Below are positions 22,437 to 35,200 of a stretch of DNA of 64,000 nucleotides, in pieces. Source of the DNA: Ianthella basta (Eukaryota > Porifera > Demospongiae > Verongiida > Ianthellidae); the NCBI GenBank assembly GCA_964019415.1, contig OZ025877.1, positions 4,538,742 to 4,602,741 on the forward strand, read 5' to 3'. The notes under the pieces were generated by a model. It ran no database searches. It saw only the letters and a program-made list of their open reading frames with translations, and was not told the origin of the DNA. How positions within the stretch are numbered: the stretch's first letter is position 1; every line of letters begins with the position of its first letter. The position numbers and the translations under genes were made by a program.

Positions 22437-25400
22437 ATGCCAGAGCAGATCCTCCTCTTTGCTACTACGGTGTTGCTCTTCTCCCTACCTACAACACAAG
22501 GTAGGTGCAATACACCAAAGCCGTAAGACTTTGGAACAATCCTTCTATTTTGAGGACGTTCCGCACGGATGGCGAACAAGTACGCGGACAGTGGACAGTG
22601 TGCGACAGGGTACGCAGACGGTCATCTGATTTAACTGCCTCAGAACCATGATCAGGTATACGCGTACTGGCGTGACTTCTCCAGGTCCAATTGGTTTTAG
22701 GGCGCATTTCTTTCCAGCCTGCCCCGCTTACTCCCAGTCTCTTGTCTTCACCCCGAAGCAGCCCAATATAGAATACTGTAGGTTAGCAAGTTATCTTCCT
22801 TACGTTGGCATCCTGTACTGCATGACTCAAGACTTTGCCGTTTACAATCGCTTCAGAAGAGGATGATACATTATGTGATCATGTGTTTATAGCTGCGGAT
22901 AAATAATAGTAATTTATTGAAGTTAGTAACATGCTAATCATTCATCGTGTGCAATATTTGCTACGCCTGTTCTGTTATAGGTTACAGCAATGGTGACGTT
23001 CGACTGATTGGTGGGACTTTAACTCACCAAGGAAGAGTTGAGATTTGGTACAACAGCTAGTGGAATACTGTATGTGATGACAGTTGGAGCTTAAATGATG
23101 CAACTGTGGTCTGCCGACAGCTTGGGTACAGAGGAGCAGTAACAGCACATCGGAGTGCTTATTTTGGACAGGGATCAGGAAACATCCTACTGGATGATCT
23201 ACTGTGTACTGGGAGAGAAGCATCTCTTCTGGAGTGCAGACACAGCGGGATCAATGTTCACAACTGCGGACACAATGAAGATGCAAGTGTTACGTGTGAG
23301 TTTGCTTTCTACGTACATGAATTCATATAACTTGTGACATAGTTATGGCATATCATTGTATAATGATGGCTTGTATTATGGTCTTGCACTGCAGGCACTT
23401 CTACAAGGTTCTCAAGTGGCTCTCTCCGTCTCGCCAATGGCTATGCATCCTCAGTAGGCAGAGTTGAGATATGGTATTCAAACCAGTGGAACACAGTCTG
23501 TGATGATTCCTGGAGCATTTCTGACGCAAATGTTGTATGCCGACAACTTGGATATGGAGGAGCAGCATTGGCCCATCAGAGTGCTTATTTTGGTCAAGGG
23601 TCTGGACAAATCTTGCTGGATGACTTGCGGTGTTCTGGAACCGAAACATCTCTCTTTTCGTGTCCACACAGGGGAATCTACAGCCACAATTGTGGGCACA
23701 GTGAAGATGCAAGTGCTACATGTGAGTGAGGATTAGACATGAACTGAGATTGGTGGTCCATATTTAACATGACTTGAACTAATTTCATGCTATTACGTTA
23801 TCGTGGTTTTGCTAATGTTAAAAATGAGTTAGTATTGATATGTCAGCAAGCACAGTTGGTATTGTAAATTGATTATTGCAGGCCAAAGCAGTGGTAACAT
23901 TCGCTTAGTTGGTACATGGGTCCAACCGTTATGAAGGGAGAGTTGAGGTTTGGTATAACAGTCAGTGGAACACTGTTTGTGATGACAGCTGGGGCCTGAA
24001 TGAAGCAAAAGTGGTATGCCAGCAACTTGGTTATAGAACAGCAATAACAGCCCATCGGGAAGCCCATTTCGGACAGGGGTCAGGGCAAATTCTTCTGGAT
24101 GATTTGCATTGCACTGGAACTGAATCATCCCTTCTGTCATGTACTCGACATACCCTGTATTCTCATAATTGTGGACACCATGAAGATGCAGGTGTCACAT
24201 GTGAGTGTGCATGTACACACAATACAGTGGAACCTGTCTAAGATAGTCTCTGTGTGAGGCAGACACCCTCTAAAAAAGCCAGCCTCCCTGGCCCCAAATA
24301 GCACAAAAACATTACAATCTATACCTCTGTAGAGCAGCCATCTCTCTATGAAGGTCAGTTAGAACTAGCCCACAGGTATCTGTCTTGCACAGGGCTTCAT
24401 TGCACTGCAATGAAAGTGAATCTCACTCAATGTTAAGTTAATATGTTGCCTTTTATAAAACTGTAGACATCTGTGTTCACTTTAGGTGGCTGCAGTGACC
24501 CTGGTATCGCTATCGCATTAGTCGTACTCTCACTGGAACGGCAATTGGGGATACTGTTACTTACACCTGCCCAACTGGGTACATCTTGTCCGGGAGCAGT
24601 TCACGAACATGTCTCACAGGAGTATATTGGTCAGGCACCTTACCATCATGTAACAGTAAGTATACAATGTATTGTGTATGTATGACTGTATAAATGGCAT
24701 GTACATGCAGCAATGTTTCTAGGAAGGAACAAGATTCATTAGCAAATATTCATTATACCGAAATCTCTTTATCTCTTTAATTGATGATAACATCCCAATG
24801 CATTTCAATTCAGTTGTCACATGCAGTATACCTACTGCACCAACTAATGGAGGGCGTACTTACAGTGGGAGGAACTACAATGATAGAGTCACCTTCAGTT
24901 GCAACACTGGATACCACCTGAATGGAAGCAGCTCCAGGACCTGTCAGGCTAATAGACAGTGGTCAGGAACACAACCTACATGTGTCAGTAAGTGGAGCAA
25001 ACGTATGCAAGCTTTGGTGCACTGCATGCATTTGCATGCAGTGACATATTAGCTGCCATTTCATTATATATAGCTATAATAATACTTCATGCTTAAGTAA
25101 GAAAGAATAGCATTTTATCATTTATGCTATCATAACGTCAGGGAATACGCATGCAATAATTGTATACAAAGAATTCTGCATTATCTGTATTTCAGGGTTC
25201 TGTGGTGACCCAGGCATCCCTGTAAATGGGGTGAGGAGCATCACCGGATACACACAGGGACACACTGTCACTTACACCTGTAACACAGGGTACAGGCTAA
25301 TGGGAAACCCAATTATTACATGTCAAACTAATGGAGTGTGGTCTGGCAGTTTACCGACATGCTTAAGTAAGTACTTAGCTATAATGCACACGTTGGCCTG

Positions 25401-28400
25401 AGAGAATCAACAGTGCAGTAAGTAGGATGTGAATCCCTACCATGTACAAATGACACTGCATTTTATTACAGTTGTCACCTGCAGCCTGCCCCTCACACCA
25501 AGCAATGGACAGCGTACTTACAGAGGGAGGAACTACAATGATAGAGTCATTTTCAGCTGCAACACTGGATACCGCTTGACAGGAAGCTGGTCCAGGACCT
25601 GTCAGGCTAGTGGACAGTGGTCAGGAACACAACCAACCTGCAACAGTAAGTGGAGTGAATTTGGCTGGTTAGTTGCACTATGCAGCTTGTGTCTTGAAAG
25701 AAATTCCTAACCCCTTTGCTACCAGCCCCTACCTTCACCTTGGGAATTCAGTCATGTACATTATGCATGCAATTGCAATGTATAACATTACAGTAAGTAT
25801 ATCCCAGATTAGTAGAGATGGTATACAAATTTCATCCATGCAGTTGTCACATGTAACAGTCCAGCACCCCCGGTCAATGGCTCAGTCACTTTTGACATAG
25901 TGGAGTATGGCAGTGCTATCAACTACACATGTGACACAGGCTTCCTCTTACAAGGGAACAGCTCCAGGGTGTGCCAGGCAAATGGAAGGTGGTCTGACAG
26001 ACAGCCATCTTGTCAAGGTATGCTTTGGCTGACTCATGCAGCCATGAAATATTACAGATAATGTACAAGCAATTTCATCGCTATCTTATAGTAAGAAAGT
26101 AGTAAATTAGTATGTGTCTATACAAGCTAATTAAGGTAAAGGAATGTCAGTATATATTATGTTTGACAACATGTTCTTGTTAGCATCCTGTACTGGAAGC
26201 CAGTGACTACTTCATTTCTCAACAGATGACAGTAAAATGTTGTATAGCTATAGGAACATGCATGGGGAGATCTGGGAGAGGAAAGATGCAGTCATAGTTA
26301 GCTGAAATTAAATAATTCCACCGGATGTCTTATGCCTTTTGCGACGTCACACGTTTCTAATCGTCTGTACTGCTCTCCAGCCTCTACTATTTCTCTATAT
26401 TATATCACTGAACTAGCAGGGAAGCCTGCTTTTAGTGGGCTCCCCTGCTCCAGTGCACCAACAATGGCCTGGCATCACCAGTGCATGCAGCTATGACAGT
26501 GTGTATGCCAGCCAATCTGACTCCACAGAGTTATAGATTTGATCATAAAAAAATTGGGATATACATCATTGATCTCAGTGTGATACATGCATGATTTATT
26601 TAGTTATCTCATTGGGTAATAATAAATTAATTAAAGAAGTCTAATAAACTAAGCTCATGTAAAGAGCACATGTATGTGCTCCCATGCAAGGAGTTGTGGG
26701 TCATATTCATTGGTGGAGGACTTAGGGGGCACATTCCCTACACTAATGCTCATACCTCTCTGGACTGCAACATGCAGAAGTCTTTGGACGAGGTGTATAC
26801 TTAATTATCCATTGTTTGTTTTAAACATGTTTAAAGATTTAGATTAACTGTAGATTGGTTGATCTCAAACTCATGATCGTCTCTCAGTTTTCTACCAGTC
26901 TATGCCAAGCATGGCAGTTTTCATCACATCGATCAATCCTGATGGCTATGATCTAAGGTGGTTGGCACTTCATAGAAATTTTATCAGGATGCAAAATTCA
27001 GTGCCCTACAGAGATTTATGAAATCAAAATGGTTACTTCCCGATTATGATTTAGATGATTTTGATTGGGTGGTTCAGCAATGTACTTAGGTAGCATCAAT
27101 CTACATATCACTCAGTTGTTCACTGTCCTGATTTGGAGGAACTGACAAATGGCCGTGTTGCTGGCAACAGTACAAGCTATCAGAGCACTGCACTGTATGA
27201 GTGTCGAGAAGGATATATGTTAATTGGATCCTCTTTAAGAACCTGTGGAGTTACAGGACAGTGGTCCAGCAGCATCCCCACATGTGCCAGTGAGTATTAA
27301 TTATAATAATAGATTGCAGCCCCAGTAGAGTCTCATATATAACCATTTAGAATGTTTGGATGCTGTGTAATCACTGAGGACAAAGCTCGAGGTGACATAC
27401 ACAACATTCTGAGGTTCCAAATTTAATTTTGCTGTGGCATGCCCATGCATCACTGTACATCCTGCTCTATGACCTGTGTTACACAAGTGGCACTTCTAGG
27501 CCTCATTCTGCATGCATGCTAGTGGCTGCATGTTACATGCCACAGTATTGTACCAAACGTTATGAAATGAAAATTAAATAAATGCAGCATTGGGCTTTGT
27601 TATGTATACTGTGCAGACTCCTCTGCCATCATTGGTGGTTCACTCCTTGTTGTCATTCTTGCTATCGGTACCCTGGTGGTAATATTGATGATTTGGTACT
27701 TGTGCAAAGGGAGAGGTGAGAGCTGTACATGCATGCAGCATCATTAGTATAATTATTATAGTTATGTGACAGCAATGTTGTGCATCAGTCAGCATGGTAG
27801 TGCTGTCTATGTAGGGATGGCAGTGGTTGTTTGTATGCTGTAATACAAACAAAAAGTTGCGCTACTCCTGAAGAGGACCGAAAACCAGCAAACGAAGCTT
27901 ACCATGACGAAGCGGGGACTGAACAGTGCATAACTAACCTTACTTCACAGTGAAGGTGCGCCTAAACGTAGATCACGTCCTCGACATTTCCCACGTTTTG
28001 TCTTTTTATTCCTCTTCTTCTTATTTTTCTTTGACAGCCGTAGTGCATGAACCAGAGGGACCAGGAAATATTTCTCGCACCATATAGCACCATTTTTGGC
28101 CATTCCTTTGTAGGTTAAAAGGTGGCACGAGTTAGTGTGGAAGACGGCACTTGCCACAATTCCTGCCATGTTGCTTGGCCAAGCAGGACGGACGCCATTT
28201 TCAAATTATGTAATTAAAGCGGATGAAACCAGAGTGACTGGAGCCATTGGTAGCAGCTGCAGCAGTTACAGCCGATTTCAGAATGGTTGTCTAAAAGGCA
28301 AATGGCAAATGGCAATACTATACAATAAGAGTGACATAATGGCAAGCAGTTATACTAATAGTGACGTCATGCCATTTGGTCGTTCTGCCATTAGCCATTT

Positions 28401-29309
28401 TGGCCAACCGTTCTGAAATCGACTGTAGCTTATGCGCCGTTTGAAGGACTTTCACAGTCATGCATTTCCCCACCACGGTTTGCTTCAGGTCGCTGTTTCT
28501 CGCTTGGCTATTAGCGCGGAACCTAGGTGCTAGCCACACCTTGAGATCCAGGATTACAGAAATGAGGTATAATGCCTGCACCAATGCCCTGTGGTTGAGA
28601 CTAAGTGTGTTGCTTCAGCTTAGCTGCCCACTATAAAAAGTACAGAAACTAGAAATAATAAAAAAATTCTACAAAAATTGTAAGGATGTAGGGATGGCAT
28701 AAAAAGGACAGAAACAAGTAAAAGCTGTTACACAGTGGAGCATTGTCCCTACATACAAAGATGTAGGACTATGAGGTGCAACATTCTTGCATGTAGAGTC
28801 CATGGTTAATGCTCCACTGTGTAACAGCCTTTACTTGTTTCTGTCCTATTTATGCCATCCCTACATCCTTACAATTTTTGTACAAAATTTTTATTATTTC
28901 TAGTACATATATAATATCTACAGCATACTGCAGAAGAGAAAGGAAGCAAGAACACTTTCCCTCTGCTGTTAACGCTATGGCTATGTCAGCCATGGACAAA
29001 GATGGAAATGACTACTGCAACAGATCAATCTCAGAAGACGTAGATGAACCAATTTTTGCAAAAATTGAACTTGCCATTGCTACTAGTTCTGACAAGACAA
29101 TGGCAGTGCTTGAAGAGAAAGGTTACGCAAAAGCAACAGCTGGTTTGCCATCAGATGGTTCTGAGCCTCGCTACTATGAGCCACCGTGCACTGCACCAAG
29201 TAGATCCATGTATGTGGCCAGCGGTGGCAGTCCGTCTGATATGTATGCCTCCCTAAATGAAGCAGGCATTCAGAAAGAAGGAGAGTATTGCACGATATTG
29301 AGGAAATAA
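22437..29309 (+). CDS. Gene C: SRCR - CCP transmembrane receptor with ITAM-like tail (contains lesions)
   Basis: Exon 22437-22500 encodes a signal peptide (core [14 protein letters not shown]) ending in phase 1. SRCR exons follow at 22981-23295, 23395-23721 and 23882-24200 (six-cysteine pattern with VCDD, VCRQLGY, HNCGH). CCP exons are 24486-24655, 24814-24987, 25196-25366, 25472-25645, 25844-26017 and 27116-27289. The membrane exon is 27617-27715 and the tail exon 28924-29309 (stop ending at 29309). All junctions are phase 1. Three exons are damaged (separate entries), so the full-length frame is broken unless they are skipped; skipping any of them keeps phase. The helix, tail and last CCP modules are closely similar to gene A. 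SRCR and CCP modules together suggest a recognition receptor; the tail suggests tyrosine-kinase coupling. A separate promoter and signal exon favour its own gene, but splicing from gene B is phase-compatible. Confidence 0.8.
22981..23295 (+). pseudogene. SRCR module 1 exon with a single nonsense codon
   Basis: A 315-bp phase 1-1 exon with all SRCR landmarks except TAG at 23058-23060, where the other two SRCR copies have CAG (Gln) in the context NSQW or SNQW. One C-to-T change explains it. The rest is undamaged, so the mutation is recent, a segregating allele, or a sequence error. Confidence 0.85.
23882..24200 (+). pseudogene. SRCR module 3 exon with a +1 frameshift
   Basis: The exon is 319 bp, one base over a multiple of three, with normal AG and GTGAGT ends. 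The frame from the acceptor (GNIRLVG) stops at TGA shortly after; the frame for [19 protein letters not shown] starts one base off. Relative to the other copies the extra bases lie near 23910-23915 (GGTACATGGG where GGTGGG would fit). Confidence 0.85.
24225..24415. repeat. Dispersed repeat, copy 1 (copy 2 at 58533-58700)
   Basis: Both copies start with CAGTGGAACCT and share CTGGCCCCAAATAGCAC, an ACCTCTG-AGAG block and ATCTCTCTATG/ACCTCTCTATA. They lie 34 kb apart in unrelated contexts (an intron here, a spacer there). Probably a short non-autonomous element; ends not defined. Confidence 0.7.
24486..24655 (+). pseudogene. CCP exon with frameshift in gene C
   Basis: 170 bp instead of 171 or 174. 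It begins in frame (GCSDPGI), then the conserved part ([19 protein letters not shown]) is in another frame. The loss lies around 24505-24515, where the usual Asn-Gly turn is missing. Splice sites are intact. Confidence 0.85.
26018..27115. other. Intron of gene C without recognised content
   Basis: About 1.1 kb between two CCP exons, related in part to the gene A intron 2835-3541. No coding or repeat signal is recognised. Confidence 0.5.
27805..28905. mobile_element. Composite insertion in the last intron of gene C, with nested inverted repeats
   Basis: The same intron is only 113 bp in gene A (4162-4274) but 1208 bp here. The extra sequence starts near TGTAGGGATGGCA (27811) and ends near its reverse complement TGCCATCCCTACA (about 28850). 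Inside are two fold-back structures: arms 28267-28316 with about 28375-28426 (shared CGATTTCAGAA-GGTTG), and arms 28650-28744 with 28808-28903 of about 96 bp each. The TATGTAGGGATGG end motif also occurs in the tandem repeat at 51446. Confidence 0.7.
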
Positions 29310-29786
29310 GTACAGCATCATGTTCTTTCAGATCTGGACTGTGCACATGTGACACATCATAATTTGGAAGTATATTCTATGTATACATTAGCTTACTTTG
29401 TTTAACTAGCAACATAAACATAACAGCTAAATGAATGTGTGTAAGTTTTCTTGGTATGTAATCACACTGTAATTATTGCATAAGACATACTGAGCGAATT
29501 TTGTGACACACGCACACCCACAAACACGGTTATTTACATCATTTCACAGTCATGCAAAGAAACACACCAAAATATAAGTAAATAGCTGAACACATTACCT
29601 TTAAAGATTAAAATCATCAGCATGTACAATCTGTGCTGGCATGAACCCAACTGAAACAGTGTCCTACTGTATATCTCTGTTCCTGTAGCTAGACCAGTAA
29701 TGTTTGCATGGCTGATATAAGGCGTGTGTGTGCTTGTATTGCTGAACCTGTGATAGTTAACTTCTGTTAAAATGAGGTATGAGACT
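29310..29786. other. Convergent spacer between gene C and WDR76
   Basis: 3' flank of gene C, a close copy of the gene A 3' flank. The two genes end tail to tail with under 480 bp between stops. Confidence 0.6.
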
Positions 29787-32700
29787 TCACACCTGCTCCC
29801 ACAAGTGTACTCTGCCACTTGAGTTGGCTCCAGCTAAGGTGTGAAGATTGGGGTGAAAGGCATTGATGCAGCAAACAGAGCTGAGGTGCTCGTCTTGGAA
29901 GGTGGCCACTGGGTGAGACTGCTGCACAGAGTACACCTCCAACTGAAGGCATCAGGGGAACAAGAATGGGAGTACATTTAAGTGGATAGGTATAGCAGTG
30001 CGCGGAGCAATAAGTTACAGACACACATGACACAATGAGAAACACGAAAGAAGATATTGCAGGCGTTTGCGTGTGAATACAGGAGAAGTTCTGTACAACA
30101 GAAGCATCACAGACTTCCTCTAAAAAGGACACTGACTTACTGCACTATGAATATAGACCAACGCCAACCAATCGTGGATACTACCTAAATCAGCAGAGCC
30201 TGAATCACATATCATCACCACATGCAGCACTATGGTAGCTCTCCGCATCTCTGAGGGGCAGAGCACTATAAGGTTTGCTCTATCACAATCTTTCAAGACC
30301 AAGACAGTGAGTTATCCTGCACTAGTGCCATGCCTACTTGTCTGGGGTGGGACATGCTGCCCACAACAAAATGGCTGTCATTCTTTGGGTCCCAGACTGC
30401 TCTGAATGGAGTTAGCCACCTCCCCACATAGTTGTTGTGTCTAATGGTCAGTGTCAGCTGTGGTTCAGAGCTTGGAGTGTCACTTTGGAGTACCCTGCAC
30501 AAGTAACGAGCATTAGCTAATTCAGGAACATACACACACACACACATGCACATACACACACACACACACATGCACACACACACACGTATGCACAAACACA
30601 CAATGTTCACACACATAATTTAATAATACATTCACATACACACACATGCAAAATCAAACACAAAATTAATGATCACATTATAGGTATGTACGTAATGACT
30701 TCCACACATAGATATACAGCAAAGACATCAACAACACAACACTAATACACTCATACATACAGTACAACACTAATACACTCATACATACAGTACAACAATA
30801 ATACACCCATGTATATACATGTGCCCCTTCACACCTGAGCCTGTCATCCAGAGAGGTCAATACAAGCCGGTTACCAGTCAGAGGTGAGTAATACGCAGAA
30901 GACACTGACTTCCCAAATTTGAAGTCAAAGAGACACTCTGGATTCTTCTGCTTCATCTGTCGCACATCCCACACAGACAACTGACTGTGGGAGTAAGGTC
31001 AGGGCATGGTTTATCAACAATCATAAAAGTAAATCCATCATGAAACCCTTCTCTAATGTACCGTGCAACACAAAAAAACTACCACAGTCAAACAACACAC
31101 ATTGTGGAGTAAAGTAGAATATAACAGTGCCTCTAACAGATTGTGCCGGTCAGCTGTGACAACACAGTAAGTAATGCAGCATGGTCAGGAAATACTGGAT
31201 CACACTTGTGATTCAACTCCTCCCATGAGTATGAACACATGATACAACTGAGAACTGTATACTATAACAGAGTCCCGGAATACAGGTATGTAATTATGTA
31301 TTACTAATAGTGATGCTATCAGGAAGTACTGAAGAGTTCGCTGCAATGTGTACTATAACTAGTACTGTCTCTTACCCATCCACACAAGCTGTGCAGAAGA
31401 TGTCCTCCTGCTGTGGGTTGATGTGAATTGTCTTGATCTTCCTCCCATAAAGAGTCCAAACCTTGGCAGCTTTTCCCTCAGTTCGTGTGTCCACTAAAAC
31501 AGCCTGTCCATTGGAGCAGGAGGCCAGGAGCCAGGAGGAGGAAGAGCTCAGACTCATGTGTGACAAGGCAATGTCACTCTCCGGGTTGTTGCCATACACC
31601 TGCACAATAAATACAATGTAAGTAAAGTTAATAGTGAACAGTGGGCACACCAATAGCACATTACAGACACACAGTTAGGGGTGGACGTCACATCTAGGAG
31701 GCCAAAGCCTAGAGGCAGTTAGCGACATGAGCATTCAGTGAAATGTTATCCTATTTGTGAGTGCTAAAACAATTCAAAATTATCCCATACCACAGCAATG
31801 ACCCTCAAAAACACAATGCTGACTCCTTGCATGTCATGATTATGGCAGATAGCATTTATCTACCATCAGCCATAAAATATCCCAAACGCTATCACTCACA
31901 GCTCAAGTGTCCAGTAAGAGGTAGCAAGTAACATGAAATACGATGTATGTGGTACGTGCATGATATTCCATCCCCTACATGGACAGTGACAGTGGCAAGG
32001 TAAGTAACCATCCCAATGTGCAGGTCTTACCTCCATGAATGCCTCTTTCTCCAGGTCAAGGCACCTGACACTGCCATCATAGCTGGCAGTGTAGAGATAG
32101 TTACAGGATGACGGGGAAGAGGGGAAACTGATGGCATTGACGGGTCGGGTGTGTGGGGTGTAGTAACACACACCATCGTGGCCCAGACTGGAGCCCTACA
32201 GCATGCAAAAGAGATGCAAGGTACTAAAGGTATATAGTATAAGTGAAAGCCCAAGGTTGAACTACCGCACACAAGCAAACCATGCAAGCATGTCCGTGAA
32301 TAGTGGTGTAAGAAAATTATGTTAGTACATTAGTTCAGTTTGCAGAGGTAACTTCTAACAACTTCTTTGCTGTATTTGTAAATTAACCAATAAACAACCC
32401 CAACCAGCAATGTGTGCTGGTCTATTCACAAATAGTCAGACTCACTACATTCCACAAGCCCACTCCTCCCCACTTGTCACCAGCTGCTACCAGAAGATGT
32501 GACACTGATGGGTGCACCACAAGAGAGAATATTCTGTGTTTGGTGACTTTACAAACGTGAGTGTCTGTAAGTCGCAACTTGGATATCTCCTTCAGGTACC
32601 GTCTGCCAACAAGCACAGCACAGACAAAGTGAGAATGGTCAACATGCAGAAACACACACAAAACATACATACCACATAACAGATAGGTCTTAACACATGG

Positions 32701-34513
32701 ATGGAAGTGCCTTTGGCAGTAATATAATATTCTACACATTATACTGTACTTCCATACAGCATCAATATAAATATACCTGTTCTAAGAAAAGGATAAGAAG
32801 TGTTAGATACTAGCCATAAGAAGGGATTACTGTTAACAGCCCCCAAGTATGCACTGACCTCTCGTCTGCCACCACAGGAGACCTCTCCTCAGTACACTCC
32901 TCCTACAGGAGGAATTGAGGCAAGCAATGAATACAATCAACAGATTACATACATCCTTCACTCCCAGCCACTTGTGATAGTACGATACACACATATGTAT
33001 TGTGGCTACGTCCGACTCACATGAATAACACTACAAAACTCACTGCTTCTGAGCATGTTTTCAGTGCATCCACAAACTGACGATGCAATTCTTCACCGAC
33101 ATCATTCTCACACTTCATAGTTACAGGTCCAATCTCTCTGCATTTCTGAGAAAAGGTTGAAAGCGAACAAACAAACACAAAGTTCACAAGAAAAGAACCT
33201 TTACGTACCAACTGTGGTACAGTATCAGTGATGTTCAGTCACATGCTAGGTATACATAATACTAAAGCAGAAAGGAAAATTTAATGGCCAACAGTCAGAA
33301 TATGGTACACTGAATAGCAAGAGGTGAGGTGAATACAGTAAACTACTACCAAACGCACCACTTCTGGAGAGGAAAAAAGAGGCTCTTTTGGAGGTTTAGC
33401 AGGAAGAACCTCTCCTCCAGGTGACATGTTGCGAAGCCTTAGGGACACACGCCGCACGTATTCAGTGCCAGCAGTGGGAGGACTTTGCCTACACAGAGAC
33501 AACAGCACAATACAAGCCATTCAACGTACAAATACCTTGTACACTAGAGGCCTGTCATTGTATTGAGAATTTAGAGGGTCATTGAATTAAGTAAAGCTGG
33601 TTGTGACCAAAGACAGCACATCACTTGCAAGTGTGATGGTGTCAGATGGCAAAACAGCAAAGAATCGCAACATATGTTAAAATGGCTCCCGGTCAGCACT
33701 ATATGCTCTCACTCACTTTGTTGGAAGACCTCTCTTTGAGACAGACACCTTCTTCTGCAGTTGTTGTAGTTCACTTCGTGCCTGCAACGAGCAAATGAGT
33801 AACATAACACAACCTACAAGCACACACACACCACATGATGAGAACAGCAGTTGGACAGCAATACAAACCCATAGATGCATGTGAGATGCTGTCAACTGCT
33901 AATGATCTCATGGACTAATAATAAATCTGAGGCGATGGCGGCAAAGGATCATGCAGGGATTATAACAGCAATCACGTTGCTGGGGGTACATTGCTACCAC
34001 AAGATGTTACAATCACACCAGTTACAGAAGTGAAGAAGGATCAGATAACATGTAGACTGACCGGTAATACACAAACATGCTCAACTATGTTCCATTTATC
34101 TCTTCTTATAGCTGCCCCACGATAGCATGAACAGTCACATCTTTGATTCATTATTGTACCTGATAAACACTTTTGCAGTTGAAACGGTTATTGCTCCTCT
34201 GGTATGTGAATGCTACTGGAGTATGCAGCATAGTGTACTAAGCGCTTCCCATGAACACCATGCAGGATGTGTGTTTGGTGTGACACACCAATACGCCAAA
34301 CGAAGAGGAACAGTAACCAAATACATACTAACAGAACAACAAACGCTGGATTGTTAACAGAGATCAAGCACGAAACTACGTAAGTCCTGTAGAATAGGGA
34401 CAAATTACCTGAGAAAGATCCAGACTCCTTAAAAAGTCTTCATTCTCTTTGATTCGCTGAAGCCTCTGTTTTTCGTACGCAGACAGCTGCGAACCACTCT
34501 CTTCCTTAGGCAT
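29787..34513 (-). CDS. WDR76: WD-repeat protein 76 (WDR76/CMR1 family), 484 aa, complete
   Basis: Eleven exons join in phase: 34409-34513 (ATG), 33717-33781, 33359-33488, 33044-33145, 32859-32902, 32446-32602, 32031-32195, 31376-31599, 30835-30984, 30338-30494, 29787-29942 (stop). Together 1455 bp. The N-terminus has the family's charged stretch (YEKQRLQRIKENEDFLRSL). The propeller shows family landmarks: HRIFSLVVHPS and VAAGDKWGGVGLWNV, YTASYDGSVRCLDLE, ALSHMSLS, VSSAYYSPLTGNRL, NNYVGRWLTPFRAVWD, and the C-terminal INAFHPNLHTLAGANSSGRV. Known members are nuclear, associate with chromatin and DNA-damage sites, and human WDR76 acts as a CUL4-DDB1 substrate receptor; this is family knowledge. 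It is somewhat short at the N-terminus compared with vertebrate members. The last two exons are duplicated as a relic at 5147-5875. Confidence 0.93.
30531..30602. repeat. Interrupted (CA)n microsatellite
   Basis: CA runs broken by TG and TA, in WDR76 intron 9, matching the tract beside the relic at 5909. Confidence 0.9.
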
Positions 34514-34607
34514 GGCCAACCAAACACAACACGTGGTCCTCCAGCAATCGGTCACTCTTCGCGCAAAAGTAACACCATTTCGCGCCTGATGCCTGCACGT
34601 GACTAAA

Positions 34608-34739
34608 ATGGCTGCTTGGAGAACAAATATTGGGATAAAGCTGCCGCGGGGTCTAAGACTGGCGTGGTATCACCGCAACCTACGAAATATCAACTTTCAT
34701 GTCATAGTACCTACCCAGGGAGATATACTTGCAAAGTAG
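34608..34739 (+). other. Possible short first exon or 43-codon ORF divergent from WDR76
   Basis: An ATG 95 bp from the WDR76 start on the opposite strand opens 43 codons (MAAWRTNIGIKLPRGLRLAW...) ending in TAG. A donor-like AAAGTAGGT overlaps the stop, so it may be a first exon. The first 40 residues are rich in Arg and Lys with no acidic residue, like a mitochondrial targeting sequence. A further open, donor-terminated stretch at about 35197-35269 does not join it in phase. If real it shares a bidirectional promoter with WDR76. I do not recognise the protein. Confidence 0.3.
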
Positions 34740-34769
34740 GTATGGTAGAGCTGTCTCGATTTTAGCTCT

Positions 34770-35200
34770 AGCGTTGCTTGAATCTTAAATGTGTCAGCTA
34801 ATGAGCTATTACTAGCAAGCAGCTATAAGAATATGCTAGAATGTAGTGAAGGGTAAATGGATATGTATGCACTTACTATAGGGCATACAGAGAGTGTACT
34901 TACTTTTCACTGTAGCTACAAGTGTTGATCAAGGTTTGTGCTAGCTAATCACTTGATAGAGCAGTGATGGTGATCTTGTGTTCATTAAAGAATTAAAGAT
35001 CTGCCAAGCAATAATACATGTAAATTTACCATAGTTTGCTTTGAATCCCGTAAGAAATATGTAATGGCTCCCCCCCCCCCCCCCCCACACACACAGGTTG
35101 GAAGGTATCAAATACATTGCTATAGTTTTGTGCCAAATGATGTGTTGTTTACTGACTTCTGAATTGGTATCCCCCTGACTGCTGCTATGGCATCAGACAA
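34770..35200. repeat. Duplicated spacer segment (second copy about 42340-42870)
   Basis: Both copies contain, in order, a TTAAATGTGxxAGCTAATGxGCTATT block, GAATATGCTAG, a CATGCACTTA block, AATGATGTGTTGT-T-CTGACTTCTGAA and CTGACTGCTGCTAT, and GCATCAGACAATGATG. The copy at 42.3 kb lies just upstream of the 7TM gene at 43029. A run of 17 C (35070-35086) interrupts the first copy. Confidence 0.75.

Noticed and set aside
24473..24685. 70-residue frame across the CCP exon at 24486
   Set aside because: After the frameshift it reads the CCP exon in the wrong frame; the CCP pattern is in the other frame.
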